Below are positions 32,110 through 43,799 of a stretch of DNA of 64,000 bases, one piece after another. The stretch is taken from NCBI GenBank assembly GCA_947444195.1, contig CANEZL010000006.1, positions 62,001-126,000 of the forward strand. Reading direction: 5' to 3'. Position numbers and translations under genes: made by a program. The stretch comes from Methylobacteriaceae bacterium (GTDB taxonomy: Bacteria; Pseudomonadota; Alphaproteobacteria; Rhizobiales; Beijerinckiaceae). The stretch's first letter is position 1. Every line of letters starts with the position of its first letter. The notes under the pieces were generated by a model. It searched no databases. It worked only from the letters and a program-made list of their open reading frames with translations, and was not told the DNA's origin.

Positions 32110-33390
32110 TCAGTTCAGGGCGGCGCCGAGCCCGGCCGCCGCCGGTGCCTGGACCGCCCGCGGCAGGGCCGCAGGACCCGCCTGGAGCACGCCGGCATAG
32201 ACGCCCTCCAGCCCGTCGAGATGGCGGTCGAGGGTGAGCGGGTCCGCCCAGAACAGGTCGTAGGCCGCCGCCGCCATGGCGCGCACGGTGGCCGCGTCCC
32301 CGAGGCGGTGCAGGGCGGCGGCCAGGGAATCGGCATCGCCCGAGCGGAACCAGAGGCCGCTGACCCCGTCCTCGACGGCCTCGCGCCCGGCGCAGACGTC
32401 GCTCACGATCACCGGCGTGCCCATGGCGAGCGATTCGAGCACGGTGAGGGGCTGGCCCTCGAACCAGACCGAGGGGAAGACCAGGGCGCGGGCGGCGCGC
32501 ATCCGCGCCTTGACCTCGGCGGGGTCCTTCCAGCCGAGCATCTCGGCTTCCGGATAGCGCGCGGCGATCTCGGCGGCCTGCGGGCCGTCGCCCACGAAGA
32601 CCGCGCGGACCCCCGCCCGCCGGGCGGCCTCGGCGAACAGGAGCGGCCCCTTCTCCGGCGAGATGCGCCCGACGAAGACGAAGTCGCCGAGGGGCTCGAC
32701 GGAGGGCTTCGGCCCGAGCGGCAGCGCGTCCACGGGGTTGGCCACGTCGATGTAGGGCACGTCCCGCGGCAGGTAGGGGGCGATCGCCTCCCGCTGCAGG
32801 CGGCTGATCGTGATGATCGCGTGCGGGCTCTCGGGGAGCCCCGTCTCCTGCATCAGGGCGTGGCGGCCGACCCGCATCAGCTTGCGCGCGTAGCCGCGGG
32901 AATCGCAGTTGCGCCCGATGCAGGAGAGCGAGCCCGGCCGCCGCGTGCAGACGGCCTCCGCCCGGTAATCGTAGAAGCCGCCGTTCGGGCAGGCCAGGTA
33001 GTACTCGTGCATCGTGAAGACCACGGGCAGGCCGCAGGAGCGCAGGACCGGGCCGATGGCGGGGGAGAGGGCCTTGGCCCAGCCGTGGACGTGGACCACG
33101 CTCTCGCGCGGGTCGAGACCGGCGAGGAGGTCGCGCAGCTGAACCGCGGCGGGCCGGTTCCACAGCCACTGGACGCCGAAGCGCGCGAGGGATGTCGTGC
33201 GGGTGACGTCGGTCTGGCCCGTGAGCACCACCGCGACCCCGGCTTCGGCGAGCCGCGGGTCGGCGGGCCCCACCGCCGCGAAGACGGTGACGGCGTGGCC
33301 GCGGGCGGCGAGCCCGAGCGCGCTCTCCACCACCACCTTTGCCTGGCCGCCGTTGATGTAGGCGTGGTCGGCCACGAGCACGATCTTCAT
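32110..33390 (-). CDS. GT4-family glycosyltransferase
   Basis: Cytosolic retaining glycosyltransferase, 426 residues, GT-B fold. The N domain starts MKIVLVADHAYINGGQAKVV (nucleotide-free loop GGQAK). The C domain has FVFVGRISPEKGPLLFAEAA and the family E-x7-E motif in EGQPLTVLESLAMGTPVIVS. Two cysteine-rich stretches (YLACPNGGFYDY, CIGRNCDSRG) sit in the acceptor domain, as in some lipopolysaccharide or exopolysaccharide transferases. Substrates unknown. It converges on the fabF2-like gene (10 bases apart), so it could relate to lipid A or surface glycan, but there is no direct evidence. Confidence 0.9.
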   Translation of the reverse strand: MKIVLVADHAYINGGQAKVVVESALGLAARGHAVTVFAAVGPADPRLAEAGVAVVLTGQTDVTRTTSLARFGVQWLWNRPAAVQLRDLLAGLDPRESVVHVHGWAKALSPAIGPVLRSCGLPVVFTMHEYYLACPNGGFYDYRAEAVCTRRPGSLSCIGRNCDSRGYARKLMRVGRHALMQETGLPESPHAIITISRLQREAIAPYLPRDVPYIDVANPVDALPLGPKPSVEPLGDFVFVGRISPEKGPLLFAEAARRAGVRAVFVGDGPQAAEIAARYPEAEMLGWKDPAEVKARMRAARALVFPSVWFEGQPLTVLESLAMGTPVIVSDVCAGREAVEDGVSGLWFRSGDADSLAAALHRLGDAATVRAMAAAAYDLFWADPLTLDRHLDGLEGVYAGVLQAGPAALPRAVQAPAAAGLGAALN

Positions 33391-33488
33391 GGGACCCGTC
33401 TCCCGCGCCCCGCTGGGGCGGGGACCGGCGGGACTCTGGCCGTATCCGGCTCAAGGATCCGCAAAGAGACGCGGTTAACGGATGCCCC

Positions 33489-34253
33489 TCAGCCGAACTG
33501 CTCGCGCAGGATGCGCTCGTCGAGGCTGTGCCCGGGATCGTGCAGGAGGACGAGGTTCGTGCCCTGGTCGAGCCAAGTCTCCACGGTGCAGACCCGCCGG
33601 AACTCGGTGTGGTCGGCCACCGCCGCCACCGGGCGGTGGTCCGCCTCGCGCACCTCGATGCGGATGCGGGCGTGGTCCGGCAGCAGGGCGCCGCGCCAGC
33701 GCCGGGGCCGGAAGGCCGAGATCGGGGTGAGTGCCAGGAGCTGGGCGTTGAGCGGCAGGATCGGGCCGCCCACCGAGAGGTTGTAGGCGGTCGAGCCGGC
33801 GGCCGTGGCGCAGAGCACCCCGTCGGCGATCAGGTCGTCCAGGCGGACATGGTCGTCGACCGAGATGCGCAGCTTGGCGGTCTGGTGCGTCTGGCGCAGC
33901 AGGTAGACCTCGTTGATCGCCCGCGCCGTGTGGGTGCGCCCCTCGGTGTCCTGCGCCTCCATCATCAGCGGGTGGATCACGCTGCGGTGGGCGGCTTCCA
34001 GGCGCTCCAGGAGGTCGTCGTTGCGGTACTCGTTCATCAGGAAGCCGACGGTGCCGCGGTTCATCCCGTAGATCGGCTTGGCGACGTCCATGAAGCGGTG
34101 CAGGGCCTGGAGCATCAGCCCGTCGCCGCCGAGCGCCACCACCACGTCGGCATCCTCCGGCGCCACGTGGTCGTAGCGGCGCATCAGGGTGGCCGCCGCC
34201 GCCCGGGCCTCGGCGGTGGGGCTCGCGATGAAGGCGATGGTCTTGAAGCGCAT
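33489..34253 (-). CDS. nadK: NAD kinase
   Basis: Cytosolic ATP-NAD kinase of 254 residues producing NADP. The GGDG motif in [20 protein letters not shown] is at about residue 40. [12 protein letters not shown] (residues 68-79), the NE motif in [10 protein letters not shown], and [20 protein letters not shown] (about residues 147-166, NAD-binding) are all conserved. ATG at 34253 follows a region without a strong ribosome site; a longer frame extends upstream but is not domain-like. It is divergent from cutA. Length is shorter than the 290 residues of E. coli NadK, as in other alphaproteobacteria. Confidence 0.95.
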   Translation of the reverse strand: MRFKTIAFIASPTAEARAAAATLMRRYDHVAPEDADVVVALGGDGLMLQALHRFMDVAKPIYGMNRGTVGFLMNEYRNDDLLERLEAAHRSVIHPLMMEAQDTEGRTHTARAINEVYLLRQTHQTAKLRISVDDHVRLDDLIADGVLCATAAGSTAYNLSVGGPILPLNAQLLALTPISAFRPRRWRGALLPDHARIRIEVREADHRPVAAVADHTEFRRVCTVETWLDQGTNLVLLHDPGHSLDERILREQFG

Positions 34254-34352
34254 GCCGCGTCGGATCCGCCTTTCGCGCCGCGCCCCGTTGACGCCGGCCT
34301 CCCGCCGGGCCTCTCTGCCGAGGGTCCGGACCATCCGAGGAGGAGCCATAGC

Positions 34353-34679
34353 ATGGAGCGCGCGCTTCTGGTCTATACAACCTTCGCCGATGCGGAGACG
34401 GCGCTCGCCGTCGGCGAGAGCCTCGTGCGCGACCGGCTGGCGGCCTGCGTCAACGTGCTGCCCGGCATGCGCTCGGTCTACGCCTGGAAGGGCGCGGTGG
34501 AGCGGGGCGAGGAGGTGGTCGCCCTGGTCAAGAGTCGCGAATCCCTCGGCGACGCCCTCGGTGCCGCCCTCAAGGCCCGCCACCCCTACGAGACGCCGAT
34601 CATCCTGCGCCTGCCCGTCGACGCGGATGCGGACACCCGCGCCTGGATCCTGGCCGAGACCGGCGCGCCGCCAGCCTGA
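34353..34679 (+). CDS. cutA: Divalent-cation tolerance protein CutA
   Basis: Trimeric ferredoxin-fold protein of 108 residues, PII-like, linked to copper and other divalent metal tolerance. Conserved blocks are [40 protein letters not shown] and the C-terminal [26 protein letters not shown] lies eight bases before the ATG at 34353. Divergent from nadK with a 99-base gap. Molecular function in bacteria is not settled. Confidence 0.94.
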   Translation: MERALLVYTTFADAETALAVGESLVRDRLAACVNVLPGMRSVYAWKGAVERGEEVVALVKSRESLGDALGAALKARHPYETPIILRLPVDADADTRAWILAETGAPPA

Positions 34680-35081
34680 ATGGGCTTTTACAGGCGATCC
34701 GGTTATTCGCCTTGATGGAATGCGGGATCTGTCTCCTCCCTGCGGCAGGGCGCTCGCAGATGACGGCGACCCGACGCCACCCTCGCCGGTTCTCGAACGA
34801 GGCGCGGGTCCCCTCTCCCGTGCGGGAGAGGGACAGGGTGAGGGACCCGGAGCGTGCCGGAACAAGCGCTCCGTTCCTATGGCTACGGCGCGCCCCTTCC
34901 GGAGCGTTCTCCTCCCTCACCCCAGCCCTCTCCCGCACGGGAGAGGGAGCGCGTTGCGGTTCTCGCGCGAGCCGAGACCTCAGGTTGGCATTCCGAAAAC
35001 AGCATCGTCCCCAGGTTCATCGACCTGGCCAGGGAGCGGATCGATGGGGCCGGCGGACGGCTGCCGCCGTGCGATCCGGGA
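34680..35081. repeat. Intergenic region with an inverted pair of 35-bp palindromic elements
   Basis: There is no gene in these 402 bases. Two copies of an element lie in opposite orientation: 34811-34845 (CCCTCTCCCGTGCGGGAGAG and onward) and 34913-34947. Each copy contains the hairpin CCCTCTCCCG...CGGGAGAGGG, and the whole can fold into one long arm with about 67 bases between the arms. Such elements are common in Rhizobiales intergenic DNA. They could terminate cutA transcription. Confidence 0.8.
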
Positions 35082-35861
35082 TCACTTCACGGCCAGCGCG
35101 AGGTTGGCCACCTCGTCGAGATAGGCCCGGATCCGGTCCGCGTTCACGCCGAGGTCGCGCGTGCCGAGGCGGGAGGCCGAGCGCACGTCGATGCGCGCCC
35201 CGTCCGCCCGCGGATGCACCCGCACGGTGACGTCGTCGGGCAGGTTGAGCAGGCGCCCGCGCGCCACGGCCTCGATCCGGCCGTTGCCGATGCGCCCGCC
35301 CGGCCGGATCGCCTCCACGATCTGCCAGTGCCGGTTCACCGCGGCCTTGCGGGCGAGCTCGAAGGCCTCGTCGGCGTCGAGGTCGAGGGTGAGGGGGGCG
35401 ATCTGCGGATAGGCGGCGCGCTGGCGCTCGCGGGCGGCGGGGCCGGGATCGGCGGGGTAGCGGCCGTCGCGGGCGGCGAAGGCCGCGCGGGAGCGGGAGA
35501 AGGCCGGCGGGTTGTCGATGTCGGTGGTGATGTCGGTGAGCGCGGGCAGGCGCAGGCCCCGCAGGCCCGCATAGGCCGGATAGGCGAGGACGAGCCCTGC
35601 GAGGACGAGGGCCGCCACCGCCGCCCCGAGCCCGCGCGCGCCCTCCCGCCAGACCCGCACGAAGGCGAAGGCGGCCACCGCCACCGCGAGGACCGCCACG
35701 GCGAGCCCCGCCCCGAGGGTGGCGAGGGCGGCCCCGGTCTCCGTGCGCGGATCGCGCACCAGGATCACCGCGAGGGCGGTGACCAGCACGGAGAGCAGGG
35801 CGAGACGGCGCGCCAGCGGGCCGGCGCGTGTGACGGGCTCATCGACGAGCAGGCGGCGCAT
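35082..35861 (-). CDS. DUF1499 membrane protein
   Basis: The product is 259 residues with three hydrophobic segments in the first 100 residues (RRLALLSVLVTALAVILVRD; LATLGAGLAVAVLAVAVAAF; AAVAALVLAGLVLAYPAYAG). A DUF1499 domain follows, containing LPALTDITTDIDNPPAF and the C-terminal block VRVHPRADGARIDVRSASRLG with DLGVNADRIRAYLDEV. The domain probably faces the periplasm. DUF1499 proteins are uncharacterised. No operon partner. Start at 35861 has no strong alternative. Confidence 0.9.
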   Translation of the reverse strand: MRRLLVDEPVTRAGPLARRLALLSVLVTALAVILVRDPRTETGAALATLGAGLAVAVLAVAVAAFAFVRVWREGARGLGAAVAALVLAGLVLAYPAYAGLRGLRLPALTDITTDIDNPPAFSRSRAAFAARDGRYPADPGPAARERQRAAYPQIAPLTLDLDADEAFELARKAAVNRHWQIVEAIRPGGRIGNGRIEAVARGRLLNLPDDVTVRVHPRADGARIDVRSASRLGTRDLGVNADRIRAYLDEVANLALAVK

Positions 35862-36099
35862 GGACCTCGGGACCGGGCGGGCGCTCCGCCCGAACGGGCA
35901 TGGGGGCGCGTATCTGAAGGGTTCGGTGGCGGACTCTACAGGGCCCGGTGGCCGGCCGGAAGCGCCCCGGCCGGCCAGGCAGGGGATGGCCGCCGCCGGC
36001 CGGATGCCGAGGGGCGCGGCCTCCGCGTGCAGATCGCCCGCCGTTCGGGAGGATGCCGCGGAGCGAGCCGGCGTCGCGCGCGAAGGGGACGCCGCGCTC

Positions 36100-36160
36100 T
36101 ATCCCCTTGTGGTCGCAGGATGATCCCGGAAACGCGATTCCACTTTTCCGCATCGTGCTC
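36100..36160. repeat. Palindromic intergenic repeat, copy B1
   Basis: Same element as 18201-18265. TGGTCGCAGGATGATCCCGG starts near 36110 and the copy closes with TTCCGCATCGTGCTC. It is followed immediately by copy B2. Confidence 0.85.
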
Positions 36161-36226
36161 TATCTCTTTGTGGTCACACGATGATTTCGGAAAACCGGAT
36201 TCCACTTTTCCGCATCGTGCTCTAGA
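36161..36226. repeat. Palindromic intergenic repeat, copy B2
   Basis: Head-to-tail duplicate of B1. It has TGGTCACACGATGATTTCGG, then TTCCACTTTTCCGCATCGTG, ending CTCTAGA. The last base lies eight bases before the ATG of the MarR-type gene, so the element forms most of its leader. Confidence 0.88.
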
Positions 36227-36233
36227 AGGGCCC

Positions 36234-36704
36234 ATGCCGTCCGCCGAGCCCGCGCCGAGCCCGCCCGCCGACCCCCTGCGGGTCTGGTTCCGCTTCCTCC
36301 GCCTGAACCGCCGGGTCACGGCGGCCATGGGCGCGGAGTTGCGGGCGCTCGGCCTGTCGGTGCCGCAATTCGACGTGCTCTCCACCCTGACCGAGCGGGA
36401 GGGGCTGAACCAGCAGGATCTCGCCGCGCGGCTCTACGTCACCAAGGGCAACGTCTCGGGGCTGATCGACCGCCTCGTCGAGGCCGGGCTGGTGGAGCGG
36501 CGCCCGATTCCCGGCGACCGCCGCTCGCACGCCCTCCACCTGACCCCGGCGGGGCAGGACCTCGCCGCGCGGGGCCTTGCCGCCCAGCAGGCCTATGTGG
36601 GCCGCACCCTCGGGCGGATCGCCGAGGCCGACCTCGTCACCTTCGAGCGGCTGGTTCTGGAATGGCGGGCGCTCGCCCGCACGGACGGCGCCGCGGCGCC
36701 CTGA
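36234..36704 (+). CDS. MarR-family transcriptional regulator
   Basis: Winged-helix repressor of 156 residues, dimeric. The DNA-binding region runs from about residue 40 (VPQFDVLSTLTEREGLNQQD) through the recognition helix VTKGNVSGLIDRLVEAGLVE and the wing RRPIPGDRRSHALHLTPAGQ. Proline-rich first 15 residues. Ligand unknown. A weak GGG precedes the ATG, and a palindromic repeat pair lies directly upstream. No divergent target gene is adjacent, so the regulon cannot be guessed. Confidence 0.93.
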   Translation: MPSAEPAPSPPADPLRVWFRFLRLNRRVTAAMGAELRALGLSVPQFDVLSTLTEREGLNQQDLAARLYVTKGNVSGLIDRLVEAGLVERRPIPGDRRSHALHLTPAGQDLAARGLAAQQAYVGRTLGRIAEADLVTFERLVLEWRALARTDGAAAP

Positions 36705-36754
36705 CCCGAGGCCGGCGGCGCCCTGACCCAAGCCCTGCGGCGCCCTGACCCGAG
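36695..36754. repeat. Three tandem copies of a 16-bp unit after the MarR gene
   Basis: GGCGCCCTGACCCGAG recurs at 36695, 36717 (one mismatch) and 36739 with a 22-base period. The first copy includes the TGA stop codon of the MarR-type gene. This looks like replication slippage that copied the end of the gene. Confidence 0.85.
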
Positions 36755-36757
36755 CCC

Positions 36758-38602
36758 TCAGGGCGCGTAGGCCCGGGCGGGCGCGGGCAGGATCAGGCTC
36801 GGCAGCGACGGGAAGCCGTCGACCCGCGCCGCGCGCGGAGGCAGGGCCGGCCCCGCCTCGTCGGCGCGGGCGGCGCGCACCGCCACCGCGTCCCAGGGGC
36901 CGGAGAGGTCGAACAGGGGGCCGGGCCGGGCCGTCTCCGCCCGGGGGTTGAGCTCGGCCCGCGCCCGGAAGCTCCGCTCCGGCAGGGAGAGATGGCCGCG
37001 CAGGTTCGCGCTGAGGGTGGCGGCCTGCAGCCGCCCGTCCGCGATCTCGCCGATGCCGTCGGCGAAGCGCAGGCTCAGGCTCGCCCGCTCGAAGGCGGTG
37101 CGCCCGTTGCGGCGGGCGAGCGCGCCGGCGGCCACGCCCCCGTGCCGCTGGATCACGTCCGCCAGATCGAGGCCGACGATGGCGCCGCGCTCGATGGTGA
37201 GCGTCGCCCGCCCGTCCGCGTGGGCGGCGAGTTCGGCGGCGTCGCGCCCGCTGCTCTCCAGGGTGAAATGGCCCTGGCTCGGCCCCAGCACCCAGCGCGC
37301 GGCGCCGAGATCGATCAGCAGGCTGCCGAGATCGACCTGATCGAAGGAGCCCTGCGCCTTCACCTCGGTCTCGCTGCCGTGGATGCCGGAGGCGTTGAGG
37401 GTGATGCGCCCCTTCACGGTGCCCCCCTGCACGCTGCCGCGGTTCAGCGCGGCCTCCACGGCGCCGTCGCGCACCAGCAGGCTCGCGGCGACGTCCTCCG
37501 CCTGGACCGGGCCGATCCGCGCCGCCGCCGCCGACAGGCGCAGGTCGAGGTCGCCCCCGGTGATGGGGCCCAGGGCGATGCGCGGGGCGGCGTCGCCGTC
37601 GGCGCCGAGGATGCCGAGGATCTGGCCGAGCAGGGGCGCGAGGTTCAGGCTGTCGGCGGCGAGGGTCGCCTGCACGGCGGCGCGCGGCGTGGCGAGGCTC
37701 GCCTGGCCCGCCCCGTCGAGGACGTTGTCGCCGACGCCCACCCGCACTTGCGGCAGCATCACCGCCGCGCCGTCCGTCTCGAAGCGGCCCTCGAGGGTGA
37801 AGCGCCCCGCGAGGGGCAGCAGGGCCGCGTCCCGGCCGAGCCAGGCCAGCGCCCGCGGCAGCGAGGGCGTCTCCGCCCGGCCCCGCCCGGCGAGCTTCAG
37901 CCGGTCCGTGAACCGGGCGGTGCCCTCGGCGCGCAGGTTGCCCTGGGGCGAGGCGAGGCTCACGGAGAAGGGCGTCTCGCCGCCCGCCGCGAGCACCGCC
38001 GGCCGCAGGTCGTCGAAGGCGATGCGGGTGCGCTGTCCGCGCCAGGTCAGGGCGGCGCTGCCGGTGACGCTGCGTGCCCAGGCGGGCCAGGCGAGGTCGA
38101 GGTCGAGATCCTCGGCCTCGGTGGCGGGGCCGTCCGCGCCGTCCCGGACGAGGTGGGCGTTGTTCAGCGCGATCCGCTGCGGATGATGCGCGCCGCCGTC
38201 CCGCAGGCGGGCGGACAGGGCGTGCAGGGCGGGCGTCCAGCGCCCGTCCCCGGTCCCGGCGGCGAGGCTGATCCGCGCCCCGTCGAGGACGACGCTGCCC
38301 ACGGCGACGCGGCCGGTCAGCAGCGGCAGGGGATCCAGCACGATCGACAGGCGACCGCCCGCCGCGAGGGGCGTGCCGGCGGAGTCCGAGAGGTCGGCCC
38401 GCTCGAAGCTGAGGCGCGGCAGCGGCAGGAAGCGGATGCGCGCCGGCCCCTCGGCGGCGAGGACGAGGCCGTAGGCGGAGAATTCCCGCCCGATGCGGTC
38501 GCGCAGACCGGACGCGTCGACCTCCCAGGGCCGGACGGCCGCGAAGCCCGCGGCCGTGAGAGCCGCGAGGCCGAGAGCAGGGAGGAGGCGGCGCGGCGAC
38601 AT
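36758..38602 (-). CDS. AsmA-family envelope protein
   Basis: Inner-membrane-anchored protein of 614 residues. The N-terminal helix LLPALGLAALTAAGFAAVRP is followed by a long periplasmic beta-rich part of the AsmA/YhdP type. Characteristic phrases are FSAYGLVLAAEGPARIRFLP, LSIVLDPLPLLTGRVAVGSV and the C-terminal AsmA_2 block IERGAIVGLDLADVIQRHGG. AsmA-like proteins are thought to move phospholipids between the membranes. Start at 38602. The gene is alone and divergent from scoA. Confidence 0.92.
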   Translation of the reverse strand: MSPRRLLPALGLAALTAAGFAAVRPWEVDASGLRDRIGREFSAYGLVLAAEGPARIRFLPLPRLSFERADLSDSAGTPLAAGGRLSIVLDPLPLLTGRVAVGSVVLDGARISLAAGTGDGRWTPALHALSARLRDGGAHHPQRIALNNAHLVRDGADGPATEAEDLDLDLAWPAWARSVTGSAALTWRGQRTRIAFDDLRPAVLAAGGETPFSVSLASPQGNLRAEGTARFTDRLKLAGRGRAETPSLPRALAWLGRDAALLPLAGRFTLEGRFETDGAAVMLPQVRVGVGDNVLDGAGQASLATPRAAVQATLAADSLNLAPLLGQILGILGADGDAAPRIALGPITGGDLDLRLSAAAARIGPVQAEDVAASLLVRDGAVEAALNRGSVQGGTVKGRITLNASGIHGSETEVKAQGSFDQVDLGSLLIDLGAARWVLGPSQGHFTLESSGRDAAELAAHADGRATLTIERGAIVGLDLADVIQRHGGVAAGALARRNGRTAFERASLSLRFADGIGEIADGRLQAATLSANLRGHLSLPERSFRARAELNPRAETARPGPLFDLSGPWDAVAVRAARADEAGPALPPRAARVDGFPSLPSLILPAPARAYAP

Positions 38603-38892
38603 CGAGATCCGGACGCAGTGAACCGTGCCGGCCGGTTGGCCGGAGGAGCGCGCGCGGCGGTTTCAGGCCCCCTCTTGCCGTCACGCTTCACGCACGCGTC
38701 CGCTCGCCATAGCCGGTTCGTTGCGGTTTGTCTGCCCGGGACACCCCCGGCCGCCCCTTGCCCTGTGGTTTCGGGCCGCAAGATTCCCGGTCGCCGCGGC
38801 GCACTGGACCGGCGCGCCGGAATCGGGGACACGATCTGCGGACGCTTCGGCACGCGCCGCGATAGAATGACAGCCTCGGGAAGGACGGCCTG

Positions 38893-39630
38893 ATGAAGAA
38901 GGTGTTTTCGGATCCGACGCGCGCGCTCGCGGGTCTGCTGCGCGACGACATGATGGTCATGTGCGGCGGCTTCGGCCTGTGCGGCATCCCCGACGAGCTG
39001 ATCGAGGCGGTGCGCGCCTCCGGGGTGAAGGGGCTCACCGTGGTCTCGAACAATGCCGGCATCGACGGCGTCGGCCTCGGCAAGCTCCTCGAGACGCGCC
39101 AGGTCCGGAAGATGATCTCCTCCTATGTCGGCGAGAACAAGGAGTTCGCCCGCCAGTTCCTGGCCGGCGAGTTGGAGATCGAGTTCAACCCGCAGGGGAC
39201 GCTGGCCGAGCGCATCCGCGCAGGCGGCGCGGGCATCCCGGCTTTCTTCACCAAGACCGGCGTCGGCACCAAGGTCGCCGAGGGCAAGGAGGTGCGCGCC
39301 TTCGACGGCGAGGACTACGTGATGGAGCGCGGCCTGTTCGCCGATCTCGCCCTCGTCCACGCCTATCAGGGCGACACCGAGGGCAACCTCGCCTACCGGC
39401 TCACCGCGCGCAACTTCAACCCGATGATGGCCACCGCCGCCAAGGTCACGGTGGCCCAGGTCGAGCACCTCGTCGAGCCCGGCACGATCGACCCCGCCAA
39501 CATCCACACCCCCGGCATCTACGTGAAGCGCATCGTGCACGTGCCGGTGCGCGAGAAGCGCATCGAGCAGCGCACCACCCGCAAGCGCGCCGAGGCCGCC
39601 CCGGCCGCGGCCGGCGGCGGTCAGATCTGA
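38893..39630 (+). CDS. scoA: Succinyl-CoA:3-ketoacid CoA transferase subunit A
   Basis: Alpha subunit of 245 residues that, with ScoB, transfers CoA from succinyl-CoA to acetoacetate and so activates ketone bodies and links polyhydroxybutyrate degradation to the citric acid cycle. Conserved blocks: [20 protein letters not shown] (glycine-rich CoA site), [40 protein letters not shown], and [13 protein letters not shown]. The C-terminal 20 residues ([16 protein letters not shown]) are a low-complexity tail. The partner gene begins 74 bases later on the same strand. Confidence 0.95.
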   Translation: MKKVFSDPTRALAGLLRDDMMVMCGGFGLCGIPDELIEAVRASGVKGLTVVSNNAGIDGVGLGKLLETRQVRKMISSYVGENKEFARQFLAGELEIEFNPQGTLAERIRAGGAGIPAFFTKTGVGTKVAEGKEVRAFDGEDYVMERGLFADLALVHAYQGDTEGNLAYRLTARNFNPMMATAAKVTVAQVEHLVEPGTIDPANIHTPGIYVKRIVHVPVREKRIEQRTTRKRAEAAPAAAGGGQI

Positions 39631-39704
39631 GCCCGAACATCCCCGGCCGCCCGGCCGCAGGCGCCCTCGACCGGAGGACGCGCCACAGCAGGAGAGAGAC
39701 AGCG

Positions 39705-40367
39705 ATGGCCTGGACCCGCGAGCAGATGGCGGCGCGCGCCGCGAAGGAGCTGGAGGACGGCTTCTACGTGAACCTCGGCATCGGCATCCCGACGCTGGTG
39801 TCGAACTACATTCCCGAGGGCATGTCGGTGCAGCTGCAATCCGAGAACGGCATGCTCGGCATGGGCCCCTTCCCCTACGAGGGCGAGGAGGACCCCGACC
39901 TCATCAACGCCGGCAAGCAGACGATCACCGCCCTGCCGACGACGAGCTACTTCTCGTCCGCCGATTCCTTCGCGATGATCCGCGGCGGGCACATCAACCT
40001 GTCGATCCTCGGCGCCATGCAGGTGGCCGAGAACGGGGATCTCGCCAACTGGATGATCCCCGGCAAGATGGTGAAGGGCATGGGCGGGGCCATGGACCTC
40101 GTGGCGGGCGTGAAGCGCGTCGTGGTGGTGATGGAGCACGTCGCCAGGAACAAGGACGGCTCGGAGAGCCCCAAGCTCCTGAAGGAATGCGACCTGCCGC
40201 TCACCGGCACGCACGTGGTCGACATGGTGATCACCGATCTCGGCGTCTTCACCATCGACAAGAAGGGGAACGGCGGCATGAAGCTCGTCGAACTCGCCGA
40301 CGGCGTCAGCGAGGACGAGGTGCGACAGAAGACGGAAGCCGCCTACACCGTGGCGCTCGCGGCCTGA
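39705..40367 (+). CDS. scoB: Succinyl-CoA:3-ketoacid CoA transferase subunit B
   Basis: Beta subunit of 220 residues. The catalytic glutamate that forms the glutamyl-CoA intermediate is in [40 protein letters not shown] is the N-terminal CoA-binding block. [20 protein letters not shown] and [20 protein letters not shown] follow. AGGAGAGAGACAGCG precedes the ATG. A palindromic terminator 156 bases downstream separates it from convergent acnA. The gene pair also occurs next to fatty-acid genes elsewhere; here its neighbour is the citric acid cycle enzyme aconitase. Confidence 0.95.
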   Translation: MAWTREQMAARAAKELEDGFYVNLGIGIPTLVSNYIPEGMSVQLQSENGMLGMGPFPYEGEEDPDLINAGKQTITALPTTSYFSSADSFAMIRGGHINLSILGAMQVAENGDLANWMIPGKMVKGMGGAMDLVAGVKRVVVVMEHVARNKDGSESPKLLKECDLPLTGTHVVDMVITDLGVFTIDKKGNGGMKLVELADGVSEDEVRQKTEAAYTVALAA

Positions 40368-40389
40368 GATCGGGGTTTCCAGGGGATCG

Positions 40390-40515
40390 TCCCTTTGGCG
40401 GAGCCCCGGAATTGCGGGGCGCAGGCCCCGATGGGCCTGCGCCTGGCGAGGCTTCGCCGACCGGGCTCCGCCCTGGACCCGCCGAAGGCCGCAGGCCTTT
40501 GGGAACCGGGCTGAT
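40390..40515. repeat. GC-rich intergenic element downstream of scoB
   Basis: This stretch contains several nested hairpins (GCCCCGGAATTGCGGGGC; GCAGGCCCCGATGGGCCTGC; GCGAGGCTTCGCC; GAAGGCCGCAGGCCTTTGGG). The segment CCCTTTGGCGGAGCCCCGG resembles the reverse complement of part of the element at 50402-50492 (CCCTTTGGCGG, then a G/C-rich hairpin). It is probably a dispersed non-coding element. Confidence 0.6.
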
Positions 40516-40522
40516 CCAAAGC

Positions 40523-40557
40523 AAAGCCCGCGCCGGAGGCCTCCGGCGCGGGCTTTT
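40523..40557. terminator. Bidirectional terminator between scoB and acnA
   Basis: A perfect 15-bp arm AAAGCCCGCGCCGGA and its complement enclose GGCC. T-rich or A-rich ends on both sides serve each strand. The stem lies between two convergent genes. Confidence 0.93.
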
Positions 40558-40600
40558 CCGTGGTGGAACCGGGCGGCGGAAGGCCGCCCGGCGGGACGCG

Positions 40601-43300
<2,700 letters not shown>

Positions 43301-43556
43301 GGCTTCTTCCCTCACTGCGTTGTCGAACACGCGCAGGCACATCCCGCGCCACGATACAGTGTTCGGCCTGTGCGCTTCTCGAGAGCGCGCGCCGCCTCGG
43401 GTGTGCCCGAGCAGGAGGTGCGCGAGGGTCGACTTGGACGACCGTTGAGATTCGCGCGGCGCAGCCAAGCGCTCGTATAGAACGTTTCGAATCTGGCCGC
43501 TACGCCCCCGGTGGTAACAGTCTGCGGAGCCTGTCCGGCGCGGGGCGCGGGCCCGC

Positions 43557-43736
43557 TCAGGTCTCCGGCGCCGCCCCGGCGAAGCAGCGCCGCACCGCTT
43601 CCCAGAAGGCCGCCCGCTCGGCCGGCGTGCGGCGGGCGAGTTGCGCCCGCACGCGCTCAAGCCCCGCAACGGCGTCCGCGCTCGCGCGCATCTGCGCCTC
43701 GCCCGGCGCCTCGCGCCTGTCCTCGCTGGCGGTCAT
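43557..43736 (-). CDS. Small hypothetical protein
   Basis: The 59-residue protein, [20 protein letters not shown] then [20 protein letters not shown] and ending [19 protein letters not shown], is acidic at the N terminus and helical at the C terminus. GGAGGAAGGC lies directly upstream of the ATG at 43736, a strong ribosome site for such a short frame. I do not recognise a family. The [15 protein letters not shown] segment looks like a small conserved domain. It is divergent from ccmA, 63 bases apart, and may share its control region. Confidence 0.65.
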   Translation of the reverse strand: MTASEDRREAPGEAQMRASADAVAGLERVRAQLARRTPAERAAFWEAVRRCFAGAAPET

Positions 43737-43799
43737 GCCTTCCTCCGCGGCGTCCTGTCCGCAAGTCTCGCGCGGTTTCGCCCGGCCGCACAATCGGGC

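Larger units (their letters stand above)
35862..36233. other. Intergenic region between DUF1499 gene and marR-type gene
   Basis: These 372 bases lack a supported gene. They hold two head-to-tail palindromic repeats at 36100-36226, whose end lies eight bases before the MarR start codon. The DUF1499 promoter is presumably at about 35870-35950. Open frames here are Arg/Gly low complexity. Confidence 0.6.
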
